Source of the DNA: Rhodanobacteraceae bacterium ZG21-1
GTDB taxonomy: Bacteria > Pseudomonadota > Gammaproteobacteria > Xanthomonadales > Rhodanobacteraceae
Length of the DNA: 64,000 nt
Direction of reading: 5' to 3'
NCBI GenBank assembly: GCA_021390615.1
Contig: JAJEJU010000024.1
Coordinates: 310,001-374,000, forward strand
Part shown: positions 1 to 10,666 of the stretch, piece by piece
Layout: each line of letters begins with the position of its first letter
Numbering within the stretch: the first letter of the stretch is position 1
The notes under the pieces: model-generated
What the model saw: only the letters and a program-made list of their open reading frames with translations
The model's database searches: none
Told to the model about the DNA's origin: nothing
Translations under genes and position numbers: made by a program

Positions 1-2
1 CG

Positions 3-1808
3 CATCGCATCCATGCCGAGATGACCGCGACGGACCATGCAGGCTTTCTGCGCTTCGATTTTCCCAAGACCTCCGCCGCCAGCGTGCTGATCGAGGCGAC
101 CCGGCCGGGCATCAAGGGCTTCGTGCAGGTCGATCCCGCGCGGCACGAGGTCAGCGGCTACAACCCCGATCGCATGGACGCCGACTTGGGGCCGCTGAAG
201 CTGGCTAACTTCAAGGGCTATTTCGTGGTGCGCTTCCGCCAGCCGTTCGCCGCCCGCACGGTCTACGAAGGCGTGCTGCAGTGGCCGGGCAAGGACAGCG
301 TGGACGGGGTCAACGTCGGCGCCTTCGTGTCCTTCGACACCGCGCAGTCCGGGCGGGTCGAAGCGCAGGTCGGCACCTCCTTCATCAGCATCGAACAGGC
401 GCGCGCCAATCTCGACGCCGAACTGCCGGACTGGAATTTCGACGCCGCGCGCGCGGCCTTGAAGGCAACTTGGAACCGCAAGCTCGGCATCGCCGCGATC
501 GACGGCGCCAGCGACGACCAGCGCCGCATCTTCTACACCGGGCTCTATCACGCGCTGCTGTATCCGAAGCTGTTTTCCGAGCACGGCCGCTACTACAGCG
601 CCTTCGACGACAAGCTGCACGACGGCGAGTCCTACACCGCCTATTCGATCTGGGACACCTTCCGCGCCGAGAACAGCCTGCTCACCTTGTTCGCGCCGGA
701 GCGCATCGACGGCATGGTGCGCGCGCTGCTGCAGGACTATGCCGAGGGCGGCTGGATGCCGAAGTGGCCGAATCCTTCCTACACCAACATCATGATCGGC
801 ACGCACGCCGACTCGCTGGTGGCCGAGGCCATCAATAAGGGCTTCAAGGGCTTCGACTACGCGCAGGCCTGGCAGGCCGTGTACAAGGACGCGATGACGC
901 CGCCCGACGGCGACACCACCCGGCGCTGGTTCGACCGCGAGCCGCATACGCCCTACGAGGCGCGCGCCGGGCTCACCTACGCGAAGCAGCTCGGCTACCT
1001 GCCCGCGGACAAGGTGGCGGAGTCGGCGTCGAGCACGCAGGAAGAAGCCTACGACGACTACGCCGTGGCCCAGGTGGCCAAGGCGCTCGGCCGCTCCGAC
1101 GACGATGCGTTCTTCCTCAAGCGTTCGCAGAATTACCGCCAACTGTTCAACCCCGCGCGCGGCTTCATGCAGGCGCGCAACAGCGACGGCAGCTGGGCTG
1201 CGCCGGAGGACGGCTGGACCGAAGGCGACCAGTGGGTCTACCTGTTCGCCGCGCTGCACGACATTCCCGGCGTGATCGAACTGCTCGGCGGCCGCGCCGC
1301 CGCCGCGGCCAAGCTGGACGAGCACTTCGCCGGCGGCCATAACCGTCACGACAACGAGCCCAGCCATCACTACGGCTATCTGTACGACTACGTGGGCCAG
1401 CCGTGGAAGACCCAGGCGCGCGTGCGCGAGATCGCACGCGACGCTTACTCGAACACGCCCAACGGCGTGCTCGGCAACGAGGACTGCGGGCAGATGTCGG
1501 CCTGGTACGTGTTCACCGCGCTGGGTTTCTATCCGCTCAACCCGGCGTCGGGCGACTACCTGATCGGCAGCCCGCTGTTCACGCGCGCTGCCTTGAATCT
1601 GCCCAACGGCAAGCGCTTCGAGATCAGCGCGCGCAACAACTCGCCGCAGAATGTCTATATCCAGTCCGCCATGTTGGACGGCAAGCCGCTGCTGCAGCCG
1701 CTGATCAGCTACCGGCAGATCGTCGCCGGCGGCAGGCTCGACTTCGTGATGGGCCCGCAGCCGTCGCGCTGGGCTGCCGACTGGACGCCGCCGCCGCTAC
1801 GGCCTTGA
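3..1808 (+). CDS. GH92 family alpha-mannosidase, 3' part (5' end outside window)
   Basis: The reading frame is open to the left edge. The residues before the first ATG at 21 (HRIHAE) continue naturally into the domain, so this is a gene cut by the window rather than one starting at 21. Family hallmarks are a central WDTFR segment and, near the C-terminus, SHHYGYLYDYVGQPWKTQ followed by NEDCGQMSAWYVFTALGFYPL, which belong to the (alpha/alpha)6 catalytic domain. Known GH92 enzymes are calcium-dependent exo-mannosidases trimming alpha-1,2/1,3 mannose from glycans and are usually exported. The missing N-terminus should hold the signal peptide and the rest of the beta-sandwich. It ends convergently with the next gene, overlapping it by 12 bases. 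The exact linkage specificity cannot be read from sequence. Confidence 0.93.
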   Translation, partial: HRIHAEMTATDHAGFLRFDFPKTSAASVLIEATRPGIKGFVQVDPARHEVSGYNPDRMDADLGPLKLANFKGYFVVRFRQPFAARTVYEGVLQWPGKDSVDGVNVGAFVSFDTAQSGRVEAQVGTSFISIEQARANLDAELPDWNFDAARAALKATWNRKLGIAAIDGASDDQRRIFYTGLYHALLYPKLFSEHGRYYSAFDDKLHDGESYTAYSIWDTFRAENSLLTLFAPERIDGMVRALLQDYAEGGWMPKWPNPSYTNIMIGTHADSLVAEAINKGFKGFDYAQAWQAVYKDAMTPPDGDTTRRWFDREPHTPYEARAGLTYAKQLGYLPADKVAESASSTQEEAYDDYAVAQVAKALGRSDDDAFFLKRSQNYRQLFNPARGFMQARNSDGSWAAPEDGWTEGDQWVYLFAALHDIPGVIELLGGRAAAAAKLDEHFAGGHNRHDNEPSHHYGYLYDYVGQPWKTQARVREIARDAYSNTPNGVLGNEDCGQMSAWYVFTALGFYPLNPASGDYLIGSPLFTRAALNLPNGKRFEISARNNSPQNVYIQSAMLDGKPLLQPLISYRQIVAGGRLDFVMGPQPSRWAADWTPPPLRP

Positions 1809-2384
1809 TCGCTCGTCATTCGGCGCAGGCGTCGCGGCGCCGGGCTGGCGCACGTACTCGACCGACCACAGGGTCTGCCAGTGGCCGTCGCTGCCCTTGC
1901 GCTCGTTGATCGCGACGTAGCGGTCGTCGCCGCTGCGATTCCAGCGCGTGCGCATGGTCATGTTCGGCGCTTGCGGCATCTGGCGCTCGGGAAACAGAAA
2001 GCCCTGGGCGACCGGCAGCACGCTGCTGTTGTCGATGTCGCCGTCGCTGGAGAAATACCAGTAGATGATCTGCTTCTTGGCCGCGTCGTAGCCGTAGATC
2101 GTCTCGCCGCGGTAGTCGCCGTGCTTGCCGTGCAGCACGTGGCGGTCGCGGATGAACTTGCCGCCGAACATCGGCTCGAAGCAGTGCGTGTCGCGGCCCA
2201 TGCCATGGGCGAAGTCGCCGGCCCAGCAATGGCCGACCAGGAAGCCGAGCGGCTGCAGCGGATCCGGCGCGGGCGCTTGCACGGGCGCGCTGCCGATCGG
2301 TCCCGATGCGGACGTCGGCACGGGCATGGGCACGGCGGAGGCCGGTCCCGACATGGCGGCGAGCAGGATCAGCGATGCAAGCAT
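1797..2384 (-). CDS. Secreted protein of unknown function (lipocalin-like size)
   Basis: This 195-residue protein starts at ATG 2384, chosen because GGGAGG lies seven bases upstream and the first 18 residues (MLASLILLAAMSGPASAV) form a clean signal peptide. Longer in-frame starts lack a ribosome site. After a proline/alanine linker the mature part (about residues 45-190) begins with a PLGFLVGHCWAGDF segment and has alternating aromatic and charged residues (GETIYGYDAAKKQIIYWYF). This resembles small periplasmic beta-barrel proteins of the DUF1579 or heme-binding type. The similarity is by eye only, and no catalytic motif is visible. It is convergent with the GH92 gene. Confidence 0.75.
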   Translation of the reverse strand: MLASLILLAAMSGPASAVPMPVPTSASGPIGSAPVQAPAPDPLQPLGFLVGHCWAGDFAHGMGRDTHCFEPMFGGKFIRDRHVLHGKHGDYRGETIYGYDAAKKQIIYWYFSSDGDIDNSSVLPVAQGFLFPERQMPQAPNMTMRTRWNRSGDDRYVAINERKGSDGHWQTLWSVEYVRQPGAATPAPNDERSRP

Positions 2385-2603
2385 GGAACACCTCCCGAAG
2401 GGTCGCGCAACGACTCGGTATGCATGCGGCTGGCCCCGACCTCGCCAAGCCTGACTTCCCCTGCACGGAAGCATAAGCTTTTGGGAAGAAGCGCGCCTGG
2501 TCGACGACGATTTGGCAGCCTGGCTGAGCGGTGCCCTCACGCGGCTCGCGGCCGGCTGAGCCGGTCGCTCCTGGTCAGGCACGGCGCACTCGTACTAGCC
2601 TAG

Positions 2604-3602
<999 letters not shown>

Positions 3603-3615
3603 TCCTTGCACGTCC

Positions 3616-3691
3616 GCTCGCGGCGATCTGCCGCGAGCATGCCATCACTGACTCGCTCGATCCTGGCCATGCCGTTGCGGCATGGCCAGGA
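3616..3691. terminator. Two perfect hairpins between convergent genes
   Basis: A 9-bp stem (3616-3624 with 3630-3638, loop GATCT) is followed by a 14-bp perfect stem (3661-3674 with 3678-3691, loop TTG). They lie between the ends of pip and the nuclease gene, so they could stop transcription in both directions. There is no long T-run, so they may act with Rho or simply protect 3' ends. Confidence 0.6.
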
Positions 3692-3714
3692 CGAGACGTT
3701 TCACGCTTTGCTGC

Positions 3715-6477
3715 TTACAGGCCGCGGCCGGTGCTGCCGGTCGCGCCGCGCAGCGTCGACCACTGCAGGTCGACCACGAAGCCGTCGTGGTCGGAGGCGC
3801 CGATGGCCTTGGTCCAGTCGACCGCCTTGGCGGCGTCGGCCTCGGTCTGGTCCGGCGCGTCGAGGTCGGCGCGGCCGTACTGCATCTGCAGGAAGCGCGC
3901 GGTGGCGCTCTTGCTGAGCAGGGCGTGGTCGAGCACCTGCACGGTCGGCACCGAGCGGCCGGTGTTGCCGCTGCCCGCCGCGGTGTAACCCTGGATCGGG
4001 CCGAAGTTCTCGGTGAACAGGAACGAATAGCGGTCGTTCTCCGGCACCGATTCCACCGCGTTCCACAGCGGCTGCTTGACGATGTTGCCACCCAGCTTGA
4101 GCAGGTTCTGGTCGTCGTTGTACTTGCCCGAGATCAGGCCCACCACGTCGACCCAGCCGTCGGTGAACTGATAGGCGTTGAAGTCGCCCACCACCAGCAG
4201 CGGCGTGGCGGCGCTGGCCTGCTGCAGAGCCTGCACCTGGGTGGCCAGCGACTTCGCCTGCAGGAAGCGCTTCTGGCGGTCGCGCACGGCGTCGCTGTTG
4301 TCCTTGTCGACGTTCTGCCGCGCCTTCGGGTGCACCGCGATCACTTCGAAGCGGGTGCCGCCGGCCTCGGCCGTCAGCAGCAGCGGCGGATGGTCGTGGA
4401 TGAAGGCGGTCTGGCCGTTGTCCAGCCAGGTTTCGTCGGCGCCCAGCTGGCGCACCGACAGCACGTGCACGCGATCGTTGCGTACCAGGAAGCCGACGTT
4501 GATGCCGCTGGGATCGTGACCGGGCACCAGATAAGCGTCATAGGGTACCTGGTAGTCGTCGCCCAACTGCTTGGCCAGGCCTTGCAGCACGGCCAGGCTC
4601 TTCACCTCTTCCACCGACAGCACGTCGGGCAGCTTCAGCACGCTGCCGATGTAGGCGGACAGCCGCTGCGTCTTCAGCGCCACGTCGGCCGGGGTCGGCT
4701 CGCTGCTGCCGCCGCTGCAGGTGAAGGTGGTGTTGAAGGTGGAATCGCAGAAGCGCTCGGTGTTGAAGCCGCCGATGCGCAGCGCGCTGGCCGGGGTCGG
4801 CGTCACCGCACGCGGAATCGACGCGGCCTGCTTCACCGTGATCGAGGTGGGGATCAGCGTGTAGGCGCCGAAGTCGTACGAGATCACGCCTTCGGCGCGG
4901 AAGGTGGTGCCGGCGTTGAACGGCGTGTTGACCGGTACGGCGCCGAAGTCGGCGGTGTTCATCTTGAACACCTGCGGGTTGCCGCTCCAGTTCGGCAGGT
5001 TCACCCCGGCCGGCACCGGCACGCTGAAGCGCACGCCCGGCTGGCGCAGCGAGCGCATGCCGTCGGCGCTGATGCTCACCTCGGCGAAGGGCTCGGTGCT
5101 GAAACGGCGGTTGCCGGTGTTGATCATGCCGTTCTCGATCACCACGCGCATGCCGACGAAGCACTGGAAGTTGGTGGCGCCGCAGGACAGGTGGTTCGGA
5201 TCGGAGGAGGGCGTGTGGCTGTCGAACACCACTGCCTTGGGCAGGGCGGCGCCGTGCGCGGTGACGTTGACGGTGGGATTCTTCAGCTCGGTGAGGTTGT
5301 AGTAGCTGTCGACCTTGGCATCCACGTCCACCACGTCGCCGATCGCCACGCTGGGCGCGCTGGCGGTGAACACGTAGACGCCGTCGGAGGTGAGCGGGTC
5401 GCCGTCCGAACGTGCGTCCGGCGTCTGCATGTTGAAGCCGGCCGGGCCGACCGCGGTGACGATGTTGCCGCTGGTCTTCACCGACTTGCCGAGCAGGGGC
5501 GAGGTCTGCTCGCGGCCCTGGATCTGCCAGATCTCGGCGGCGACCGGGATGTCGTACAGGATCGCGCCCACGGCGCTGCCGCGCGCCAGCGCGACGCCGG
5601 CGCTGGGTGCGCTGAGCTGCACGCTGAAGGCCTTGTCCGTGCTGCCCTGGGACGTGCCGTGCACGACCACGTTGAAGCTGGACTGGGTCTGCCCGGCGGC
5701 GATGTTGAGGGTGGTGTCCAGCGCGTCGTAGTCGCCGGCAGAGGCCACGGCGGTGTCGTCATGGGTGGCGACGTGCACGCTGACGCCGCCGCTGCCGGCC
5801 GGCTGGTTCAGGCTGACCGTGAACGGCATGCTCAGATCGCCAGGGCCGTGCACGGTGACGCTGCTGTCGGCGATCGACAGCGCCGGGCCCTGCGCCACGC
5901 AGTTGCTGGCACTGTTGTGCGGCGCCGAAGGGCTCAGCACCACGAAGTCGGTGCTGTTGTCGCCGCTGTTCTGCGGCGCGCCGCTGGTGTCGGCCTTGCG
6001 CGCATAGCTCTTGTCGGCGTTGGTGGTGCCGAGCGTGGCGAGCGGCGTGCCGGCCTTGTAGGCGGAGCCGGCGCTGAGGCCGACCTGGTCGACTAGCTTG
6101 CCGCCGGCGTCGAGCACGGCCAGGCCGCCGTCGTCGGTGATGCCGCTGGAATACTTCAGGTCGCCGGCGACGCTGCCCGAGTAGCCGCCGCTGGCGCTGT
6201 TGGTGAGCAGCAGATAGCAGCCCGGGGCGATGCTGGTGCCGGCCGGGAAGGTGAGCCGCGTGCCGGTGGTGCCGCTGGCATTGGAGGCGTTGAGCTTGTA
6301 GCCGGACAGGTCAGCGCTGCTGCTGCCGGCGTTGTACAACTCGATGAATTCATCGTTGCCGCCGGCCGGGCCGCGCACGCGGAACTGACTGATGTCGAGA
6401 CTGGCGGCCTGCGCCGCGCACGTCACGAGGCCAACGGAGACCGCCCATAGACGGTGGCGTCCGAGTCTGCTTGCCAT
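3715..6477 (-). CDS. Secreted lamin-tail-domain endonuclease/exonuclease (ExeM/NucH-like)
   Basis: This 920-residue exported protein starts at ATG 6477 with GAGGGG upstream. An ATG 15 bases further out lacks a ribosome site. It has a signal peptide ending around AAQAA, then a lamin-tail domain at about 25-150 (NDEFIELYNAGSSSADLSGYKL), then Calx-beta/OB-like beta regions at about 190-540. The C-terminal endonuclease/exonuclease/phosphatase domain runs from about 565 and contains GGFNTERF, GDFNAYQF and the terminal ASDHDGF metal/catalytic motif. Such proteins are extracellular or surface DNases used for nutrient release and biofilm control. It has no obvious operon partner. The substrate (DNA rather than RNA) is inferred from the architecture. 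Confidence 0.88.
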   Translation of the reverse strand: MASRLGRHRLWAVSVGLVTCAAQAASLDISQFRVRGPAGGNDEFIELYNAGSSSADLSGYKLNASNASGTTGTRLTFPAGTSIAPGCYLLLTNSASGGYSGSVAGDLKYSSGITDDGGLAVLDAGGKLVDQVGLSAGSAYKAGTPLATLGTTNADKSYARKADTSGAPQNSGDNSTDFVVLSPSAPHNSASNCVAQGPALSIADSSVTVHGPGDLSMPFTVSLNQPAGSGGVSVHVATHDDTAVASAGDYDALDTTLNIAAGQTQSSFNVVVHGTSQGSTDKAFSVQLSAPSAGVALARGSAVGAILYDIPVAAEIWQIQGREQTSPLLGKSVKTSGNIVTAVGPAGFNMQTPDARSDGDPLTSDGVYVFTASAPSVAIGDVVDVDAKVDSYYNLTELKNPTVNVTAHGAALPKAVVFDSHTPSSDPNHLSCGATNFQCFVGMRVVIENGMINTGNRRFSTEPFAEVSISADGMRSLRQPGVRFSVPVPAGVNLPNWSGNPQVFKMNTADFGAVPVNTPFNAGTTFRAEGVISYDFGAYTLIPTSITVKQAASIPRAVTPTPASALRIGGFNTERFCDSTFNTTFTCSGGSSEPTPADVALKTQRLSAYIGSVLKLPDVLSVEEVKSLAVLQGLAKQLGDDYQVPYDAYLVPGHDPSGINVGFLVRNDRVHVLSVRQLGADETWLDNGQTAFIHDHPPLLLTAEAGGTRFEVIAVHPKARQNVDKDNSDAVRDRQKRFLQAKSLATQVQALQQASAATPLLVVGDFNAYQFTDGWVDVVGLISGKYNDDQNLLKLGGNIVKQPLWNAVESVPENDRYSFLFTENFGPIQGYTAAGSGNTGRSVPTVQVLDHALLSKSATARFLQMQYGRADLDAPDQTEADAAKAVDWTKAIGASDHDGFVVDLQWSTLRGATGSTGRGL

Positions 6478-6640
6478 GTTTTCCCCTCGCATGATGTTTC
6501 GGATGGATCGTAATCCCGCCCGAACTTAGCAAGGTTTTGCGACAATTCCGCGAAACTGGCTGCCGGGCGTCCGGCGCGTCAGTCACTTAGCGTACCGACG
6601 CGACAGCACCATCATTACGCATTTCGCAATAATTTGCGCG

Positions 6641-7285
6641 TCAACCAGTTACCGGGAACTGCTTGGTGCCGAAAATCTTGTCCCCGGCGTCGCCCAGGCC
6701 GGGCAGGATGTAGCCCTGCTCGTTGAGGCGCTGATCGATCGCGGCGGTGTAGATCTCGATGTCGGGGTGCGCCGCTTCGATGCGGCGCAGGCCTTCCGGC
6801 GCGGCGACCAGGAACAGGCCCTTGATGCGCTTGCAGCCGGCGGCCTTGAGCATGTCCACCGTGGCGATCAGGGTGCCGGCGGTGGCCAGCATCGGGTCGA
6901 CGATCAGCGCGATGCGCTCGTCCATGCGCCCGGTGAGTTTTTCGTAGTAGGCGATCGGCTTGAGGGTTTCTTCGTCGCGCTGCAGGCCCACCACGCTGAC
7001 CTTGGCGGCGGGCACCATGTCCAGCACGCCGGGCAGCATGCCGAGGCCGGCGCGCAGGATCGGCACGATGGTGATCTTCTTGCCCTTGATCTGCTGCACC
7101 TCGAGCGGCCCGGCCCAGCCCTCGATGCGCTGCGCCACGGTTTCCAGGTCCTTGGTCGCCTCGTAGGTGAGCAGGGCGGCGACCTCGGAGGCCAGCTCGC
7201 GGAATTCCTTGGTGCTGATGCCCAGGCGGCGCATCAGGCCCAGCTTGTGCTGGATCAGCGGGTGACGAACTTCGACGATATGCAT
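6641..7285 (-). CDS. upp: Uracil phosphoribosyltransferase
   Basis: It converts uracil plus PRPP to UMP in pyrimidine salvage. The 214-residue protein starts [19 protein letters not shown], the canonical N-terminus of the family, so ATG 7285 is preferred over longer frames. The PRPP-binding signature is [17 protein letters not shown] near residue 130. [11 protein letters not shown] and the C-terminal [12 protein letters not shown] uracil-site loop are intact. Length is as expected (208-214). It is apparently monocistronic, and a hairpin separates it from psiF upstream. Confidence 0.97.
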   Translation of the reverse strand: MHIVEVRHPLIQHKLGLMRRLGISTKEFRELASEVAALLTYEATKDLETVAQRIEGWAGPLEVQQIKGKKITIVPILRAGLGMLPGVLDMVPAAKVSVVGLQRDEETLKPIAYYEKLTGRMDERIALIVDPMLATAGTLIATVDMLKAAGCKRIKGLFLVAAPEGLRRIEAAHPDIEIYTAAIDQRLNEQGYILPGLGDAGDKIFGTKQFPVTG

Positions 7286-7346
7286 GCAGACCCCGTGGAG
7301 CGGAACGACGGCTCGGCGTCGCGGCGGCCCGGAGCATAACCGCAAG

Positions 7347-7377
7347 CGCGGGGCGCCGGCAGCTGCGGCGCCCCGCG
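7347..7377 (-). terminator. GC-rich hairpin after the psiF-like gene
   Basis: A perfect 12-bp stem (7347-7358 with 7366-7377) with a 7-base loop lies just past the stop of the PsiF-type gene on the minus strand and before upp. There is no T-run, so intrinsic termination would be weak. Confidence 0.5.
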
Positions 7378-7400
7378 AAGCCCTGCGGATGTGACGGCGC

Positions 7401-7787
7401 TTACGGCGTCGCGGCGGGGCTGGCCTTCAGGCAATTGCTCATGAAGCTCTTGCGGGCGGCGCCGCTGAGCGCCTTGGCCTTGGCGTCGACGTTGCAGCTC
7501 TTCATCTTTTCCTGCTGGGTCTGCTTGGCGCTGGGCGCGGCTGCGGTCGCGGCGGTCGACGCGGCGGCCGGCTGGCCCTTCAGGCAGCTGCTCATGAAGG
7601 CCTTGCGGTCGGCACCCTTCTTGCCCGTCGCCTGCTTGTTGCAGTCGACCATCTGCTGCTGCGAGGAACTCAGGGTCTTGCTCGCCGGTGCGGCGGCGGG
7701 CGCGGCTGCCTGCGGGGCGGCGTAGACGCTGCTACAGGCGAGGGCCAGCAGGGCGCTGGCGGCGATCAGCGGGAAACGCAAGGACAT
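7401..7787 (-). CDS. PsiF-repeat periplasmic protein
   Basis: This 128-residue exported protein has a signal peptide ([23 protein letters not shown]) and two copies of the PsiF repeat, pattern CNxxAxxKxGxxRKxFMSxCL, at about residues 50-75 and 97-122. Each repeat has a conserved Cys pair that could form disulfides. ATG 7787 follows GGGGAGT. The E. coli namesake PsiF is phosphate-starvation inducible, but its molecular role is unknown. No Pho box was recognised here, so phosphate control is only a family-based guess. Confidence 0.88.
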   Translation of the reverse strand: MSLRFPLIAASALLALACSSVYAAPQAAAPAAAPASKTLSSSQQQMVDCNKQATGKKGADRKAFMSSCLKGQPAAASTAATAAAPSAKQTQQEKMKSCNVDAKAKALSGAARKSFMSNCLKASPAATP

Positions 7788-7935
7788 GACGGTACTCCCC
7801 GGAAAGTGACCGGCGAGTGCCGGCAGGCGTAAGTCTATGCCGCCCCCGGATTCGCACAAGTATGCGCAACCACGTCGTGCATGCGGGATTCATGCGGGGC
7901 CGGCGCGGTCATCGCGCCGGCCCCGCGAACGCAGC

Positions 7936-9435
7936 TCAGGCCGCTTCGGCAGCCTGCTTGCGCGGCCCGTGCAGCAGGGCCTGGCGCAGGTGCGAGACGA
8001 TCAGGTCCACCTCGGCGGCGCCGATGCGGAAGTGCGGAGTGAAGCGCAGCGAATTGGTGCCGCCGTGGATCACGCCGATGCCGCGCTCGCGCATGTATTC
8101 CTCGATCGAGTCGGCGCCGTAGCACTTGAATTGCGGCGCCAGTTCGCAGGAGAACAGCAGGCCGGTGCCCTGCACCTTGGTGATCAGGCTGCCCAGCTCG
8201 CGCTGCAGCGCGCCGAGCTTGTCCAGGAATTCCTGGCCGCGCAGGCGGATGTTCTCGCGCACCTCGTCGGTGAGCAGGGCCAGCGTGGCCAGCGCCACGT
8301 CCAGCGCGCGCGGGTTGCTGGTCATGGTGTTGCCGTAGATGCCCTTGCGGTACAGGTTGGCGCCGCGCTCGGTCACCGCCAGCACCGACAGCGGATACTG
8401 GCCGGCGTTGAGCGCCTTGGAGAAGGTCTCCATGTCCGGCGGCGGCAATTGCTCGAAGCCGGGGTAGTCGACGATGGACAGCACGCCGTGCGCGCGCAGG
8501 CCGGCCTGGATCGAATCCACCACCAGCAAGGTGCCGTGCGCCTCGGTGAGCGCGCGCGCGGCCGCGTAGAACTCCGGCGTCACCGCACGGCCCGGATCGC
8601 CTTCGCCCATCACCGGCTCGAGGAACATCGCCTCGATGAACCAGCCGTGCCTGTCGGCGTCGGCGAACACCGCCTCCAGCTGGGCGCGGTCGTAGGGCTG
8701 CACGGTAATCAGGCTGTCCTCGTGCCGGTAGCTGGCCAGGTGCTGCTGATAATTGCGGCGCGAGGAGTCCGAATACAGCGCCGGCTTGTCGGTGCGGCCG
8801 TGGAAGGCGCCCTTCACGGCGAGGCGCTTGATGCTGCGCCCGGCATAGCGGCTGCCCGGATCGGTCATCAGCTTGGCGTTGACGTCGGCGATGCGGCAGG
8901 CCAGGCCGACGGCTTCGGAGCCGGAATTGAGGCACAGCACGCTCGGGTACGGCGAGTGGCCGCGGCGGTGGCCCAGCTCGCGCTGCAGGGCTTCGGTGAA
9001 GCGCCAGTGCGACAGATTGGGCGTCATCACGTTGGCCATCACCTGCGGCTGCGCCATCGCGGCCAGCACGGAAGGTTCGTTGTGGCCGAAGCCGAGCATG
9101 CCGTAGCCGCCGTTGTCGTGCAGCACGGCGCCCTTCAGGGTGACGACCCACGGCCCGCGCGCAGCGGCCGGCAGGTACGGGTTGATGGCGTCTTCCGGGT
9201 AGAAATTGACCAGGCCGTGCTGCACTCGCGTCAGCTGCTCGGCCTCGTCGAGGCGCAGGAAATCATCCAGCCCGTGCTCGCGCCAGGCGCGATGCTGCTC
9301 CAGCGCCTCCGCCACCGCCTGGCCCAGCAAGGGGTCGGCCGCGGCGATCGTCTCGATGCTGGCGTCGTCCAGGCCTACCGTACGCGGCTTGCCGCCGAAT
9401 TCGCGCAGGGCGCGCAGCTGATCAATGATACCCAT
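7936..9435 (-). CDS. Class III (fold type I) PLP-dependent aminotransferase
   Basis: This 499-residue enzyme starts at ATG 9435, which has a perfect AGGAGG seven bases upstream. The PLP-binding Lys lies in FSKALNAGQYPLSVLAV, and the acidic residue contacting the PLP ring nitrogen lies in LLVVDSIQAGLRAHG. The substrate-side motif GSEAVGLACRIAD and the glycine-rich GNTMTSNPRAL segment fit the ornithine/acetylornithine/GABA/putrescine aminotransferase superfamily. An extra N-terminal region of about 75 residues precedes the core. No biosynthetic neighbour is present, so the amino donor is not predictable. Confidence 0.85.
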   Translation of the reverse strand: MGIIDQLRALREFGGKPRTVGLDDASIETIAAADPLLGQAVAEALEQHRAWREHGLDDFLRLDEAEQLTRVQHGLVNFYPEDAINPYLPAAARGPWVVTLKGAVLHDNGGYGMLGFGHNEPSVLAAMAQPQVMANVMTPNLSHWRFTEALQRELGHRRGHSPYPSVLCLNSGSEAVGLACRIADVNAKLMTDPGSRYAGRSIKRLAVKGAFHGRTDKPALYSDSSRRNYQQHLASYRHEDSLITVQPYDRAQLEAVFADADRHGWFIEAMFLEPVMGEGDPGRAVTPEFYAAARALTEAHGTLLVVDSIQAGLRAHGVLSIVDYPGFEQLPPPDMETFSKALNAGQYPLSVLAVTERGANLYRKGIYGNTMTSNPRALDVALATLALLTDEVRENIRLRGQEFLDKLGALQRELGSLITKVQGTGLLFSCELAPQFKCYGADSIEEYMRERGIGVIHGGTNSLRFTPHFRIGAAEVDLIVSHLRQALLHGPRKQAAEAA

Positions 9436-9739
9436 AGACTTGCCTCCTGAAACCCGCCGGCGCCTCGCTCCCAACGCAAAGCAGGCCGGCGAAAGCTTGA
9501 ATGTGGGCGGGTCGCCGCGCGCGGCGCAGGCGTTCCGCAGGCCGTTCAGGCCCCTGTCGCATCGCCGCAAAAGCGCGGAGCCTGCGCAGGAATCCTGCGA
9601 GCATAACGCGAGCCTGTCCGCTCCGGTACCCCATCGATCGCTACGCATGACGGCTGTCACCTGTGCCGGTTGACGTCGGCCAATGTCCCGCCGGACGGCC
9701 CACGCTTAAGCTGGATGCATGCTAGAGGGAGGGCGTGGC
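9436..9739. other. Divergent intergenic region, no gene seen
   Basis: These 304 bases separate the divergent aminotransferase and the ABC-transporter operon and must hold both promoters. A TTGACG hexamer at 9670-9675 is a possible -35 for the operon, but no matching -10 at 17-bp spacing is evident. No ORF with a ribosome site was found. Confidence 0.5.
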
Positions 9740-10666
9740 ATGAACGGCAGGACCAATGTGGCCAGCCTGCGGGGCGTCACCAAGCGCTACGGCGCGCAGG
9801 TCGCCTTGCACGGCATCGATCTGGAGTTGCGGCGGGGCGAACTGCTGGCCTTGCTGGGGCCGAACGGCGCGGGCAAGAGCACGGCGATCGGCCTGCTGCT
9901 GGGGCTGATCCGTCCCGATGCCGGCGAAGTCGAGCTGTTCGGCCGTGATCCGCAGCAACTCGCGGCGCGTCGGCGCATCGGCGTGATGCTGCAGTCCGCC
10001 GAGTTGCCCGCGACCCTGCGCGTGGGCGAATTGCTGCGGCTTACCGCCAGCTACTATCCCGAGCCGCTCAGCGTGGCCGAGAGCGCGGAGCTGGCCGGCA
10101 TCGACGATCTGCTGATGCGGCCTTACGCGAAGCTGTCCGGCGGCCAGAAGCGCCGGGTGCAGTTCGCCCTGGCCTTGTGCGGCCGGCCCGAGTTGATTTT
10201 CCTGGACGAGCCCACGGTGGGTCTGGATATCGAGGCCCGCACGAAGCTGTGGGCGGCAATCCGCGAGCATGTGGCGGCAGGCTGTTCCGTCGTGCTCACC
10301 ACGCACTACCTTGAAGAGGCCGAGGCGCTGGCCGACCGGGTCTGCATGATGGCGCATGGCCGGATGATCCATGAGGGCTCTGTGGACGAGTTGCGTGCAC
10401 GGGTGGCGGTGAAGCGCATCCGCTGCCTGAGCGCGCTGCCGATCGACATCGTGCGTGGCTGGTCCGAGGTCAATGAAGTACGCCGGGACGGCGAACGCCT
10501 GCATATCGGTACGGCCGAGGCCGAGAACGTCGTGCGTCGACTGCTCGACGCCGACCATGCTCTGCGCGAGCTGGAAGTTCACCGCGCCGGCCTGGCCGAG
10601 GCGTTCACCGAACTGACTCGTGACGTGTCCGCCGAAGAGACCGCCATGGCAGAGCAGGCCGCGTGA
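9740..10666 (+). CDS. ABC transporter ATP-binding protein (ABC-2/drug-export type)
   Basis: This cytoplasmic ATPase of 308 residues pairs with the permease encoded two genes downstream. Walker A is GPNGAGKST, the signature is LSGGQKRR, Walker B is LIFLDEPTVGLD, and the switch His is in LTTHYLEEAE. A C-terminal extension of about 90 residues beyond the ATPase core is typical of CcmA-type exporters. ATG 9740 is chosen because GGGAGGG lies just upstream, while an in-frame ATG at 9719 has no such site. It begins a five-gene operon whose later genes encode a two-component system. The substrate is unknown. Confidence 0.93.
   Translation: MNGRTNVASLRGVTKRYGAQVALHGIDLELRRGELLALLGPNGAGKSTAIGLLLGLIRPDAGEVELFGRDPQQLAARRRIGVMLQSAELPATLRVGELLRLTASYYPEPLSVAESAELAGIDDLLMRPYAKLSGGQKRRVQFALALCGRPELIFLDEPTVGLDIEARTKLWAAIREHVAAGCSVVLTTHYLEEAEALADRVCMMAHGRMIHEGSVDELRARVAVKRIRCLSALPIDIVRGWSEVNEVRRDGERLHIGTAEAENVVRRLLDADHALRELEVHRAGLAEAFTELTRDVSAEETAMAEQAA

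Noticed and set aside
9436-9660. 75-residue N-terminal extension of the aminotransferase
   Set aside because: ATG 9435 has a perfect AGGAGG, while the extension is Arg/Ala-rich and not family-like.
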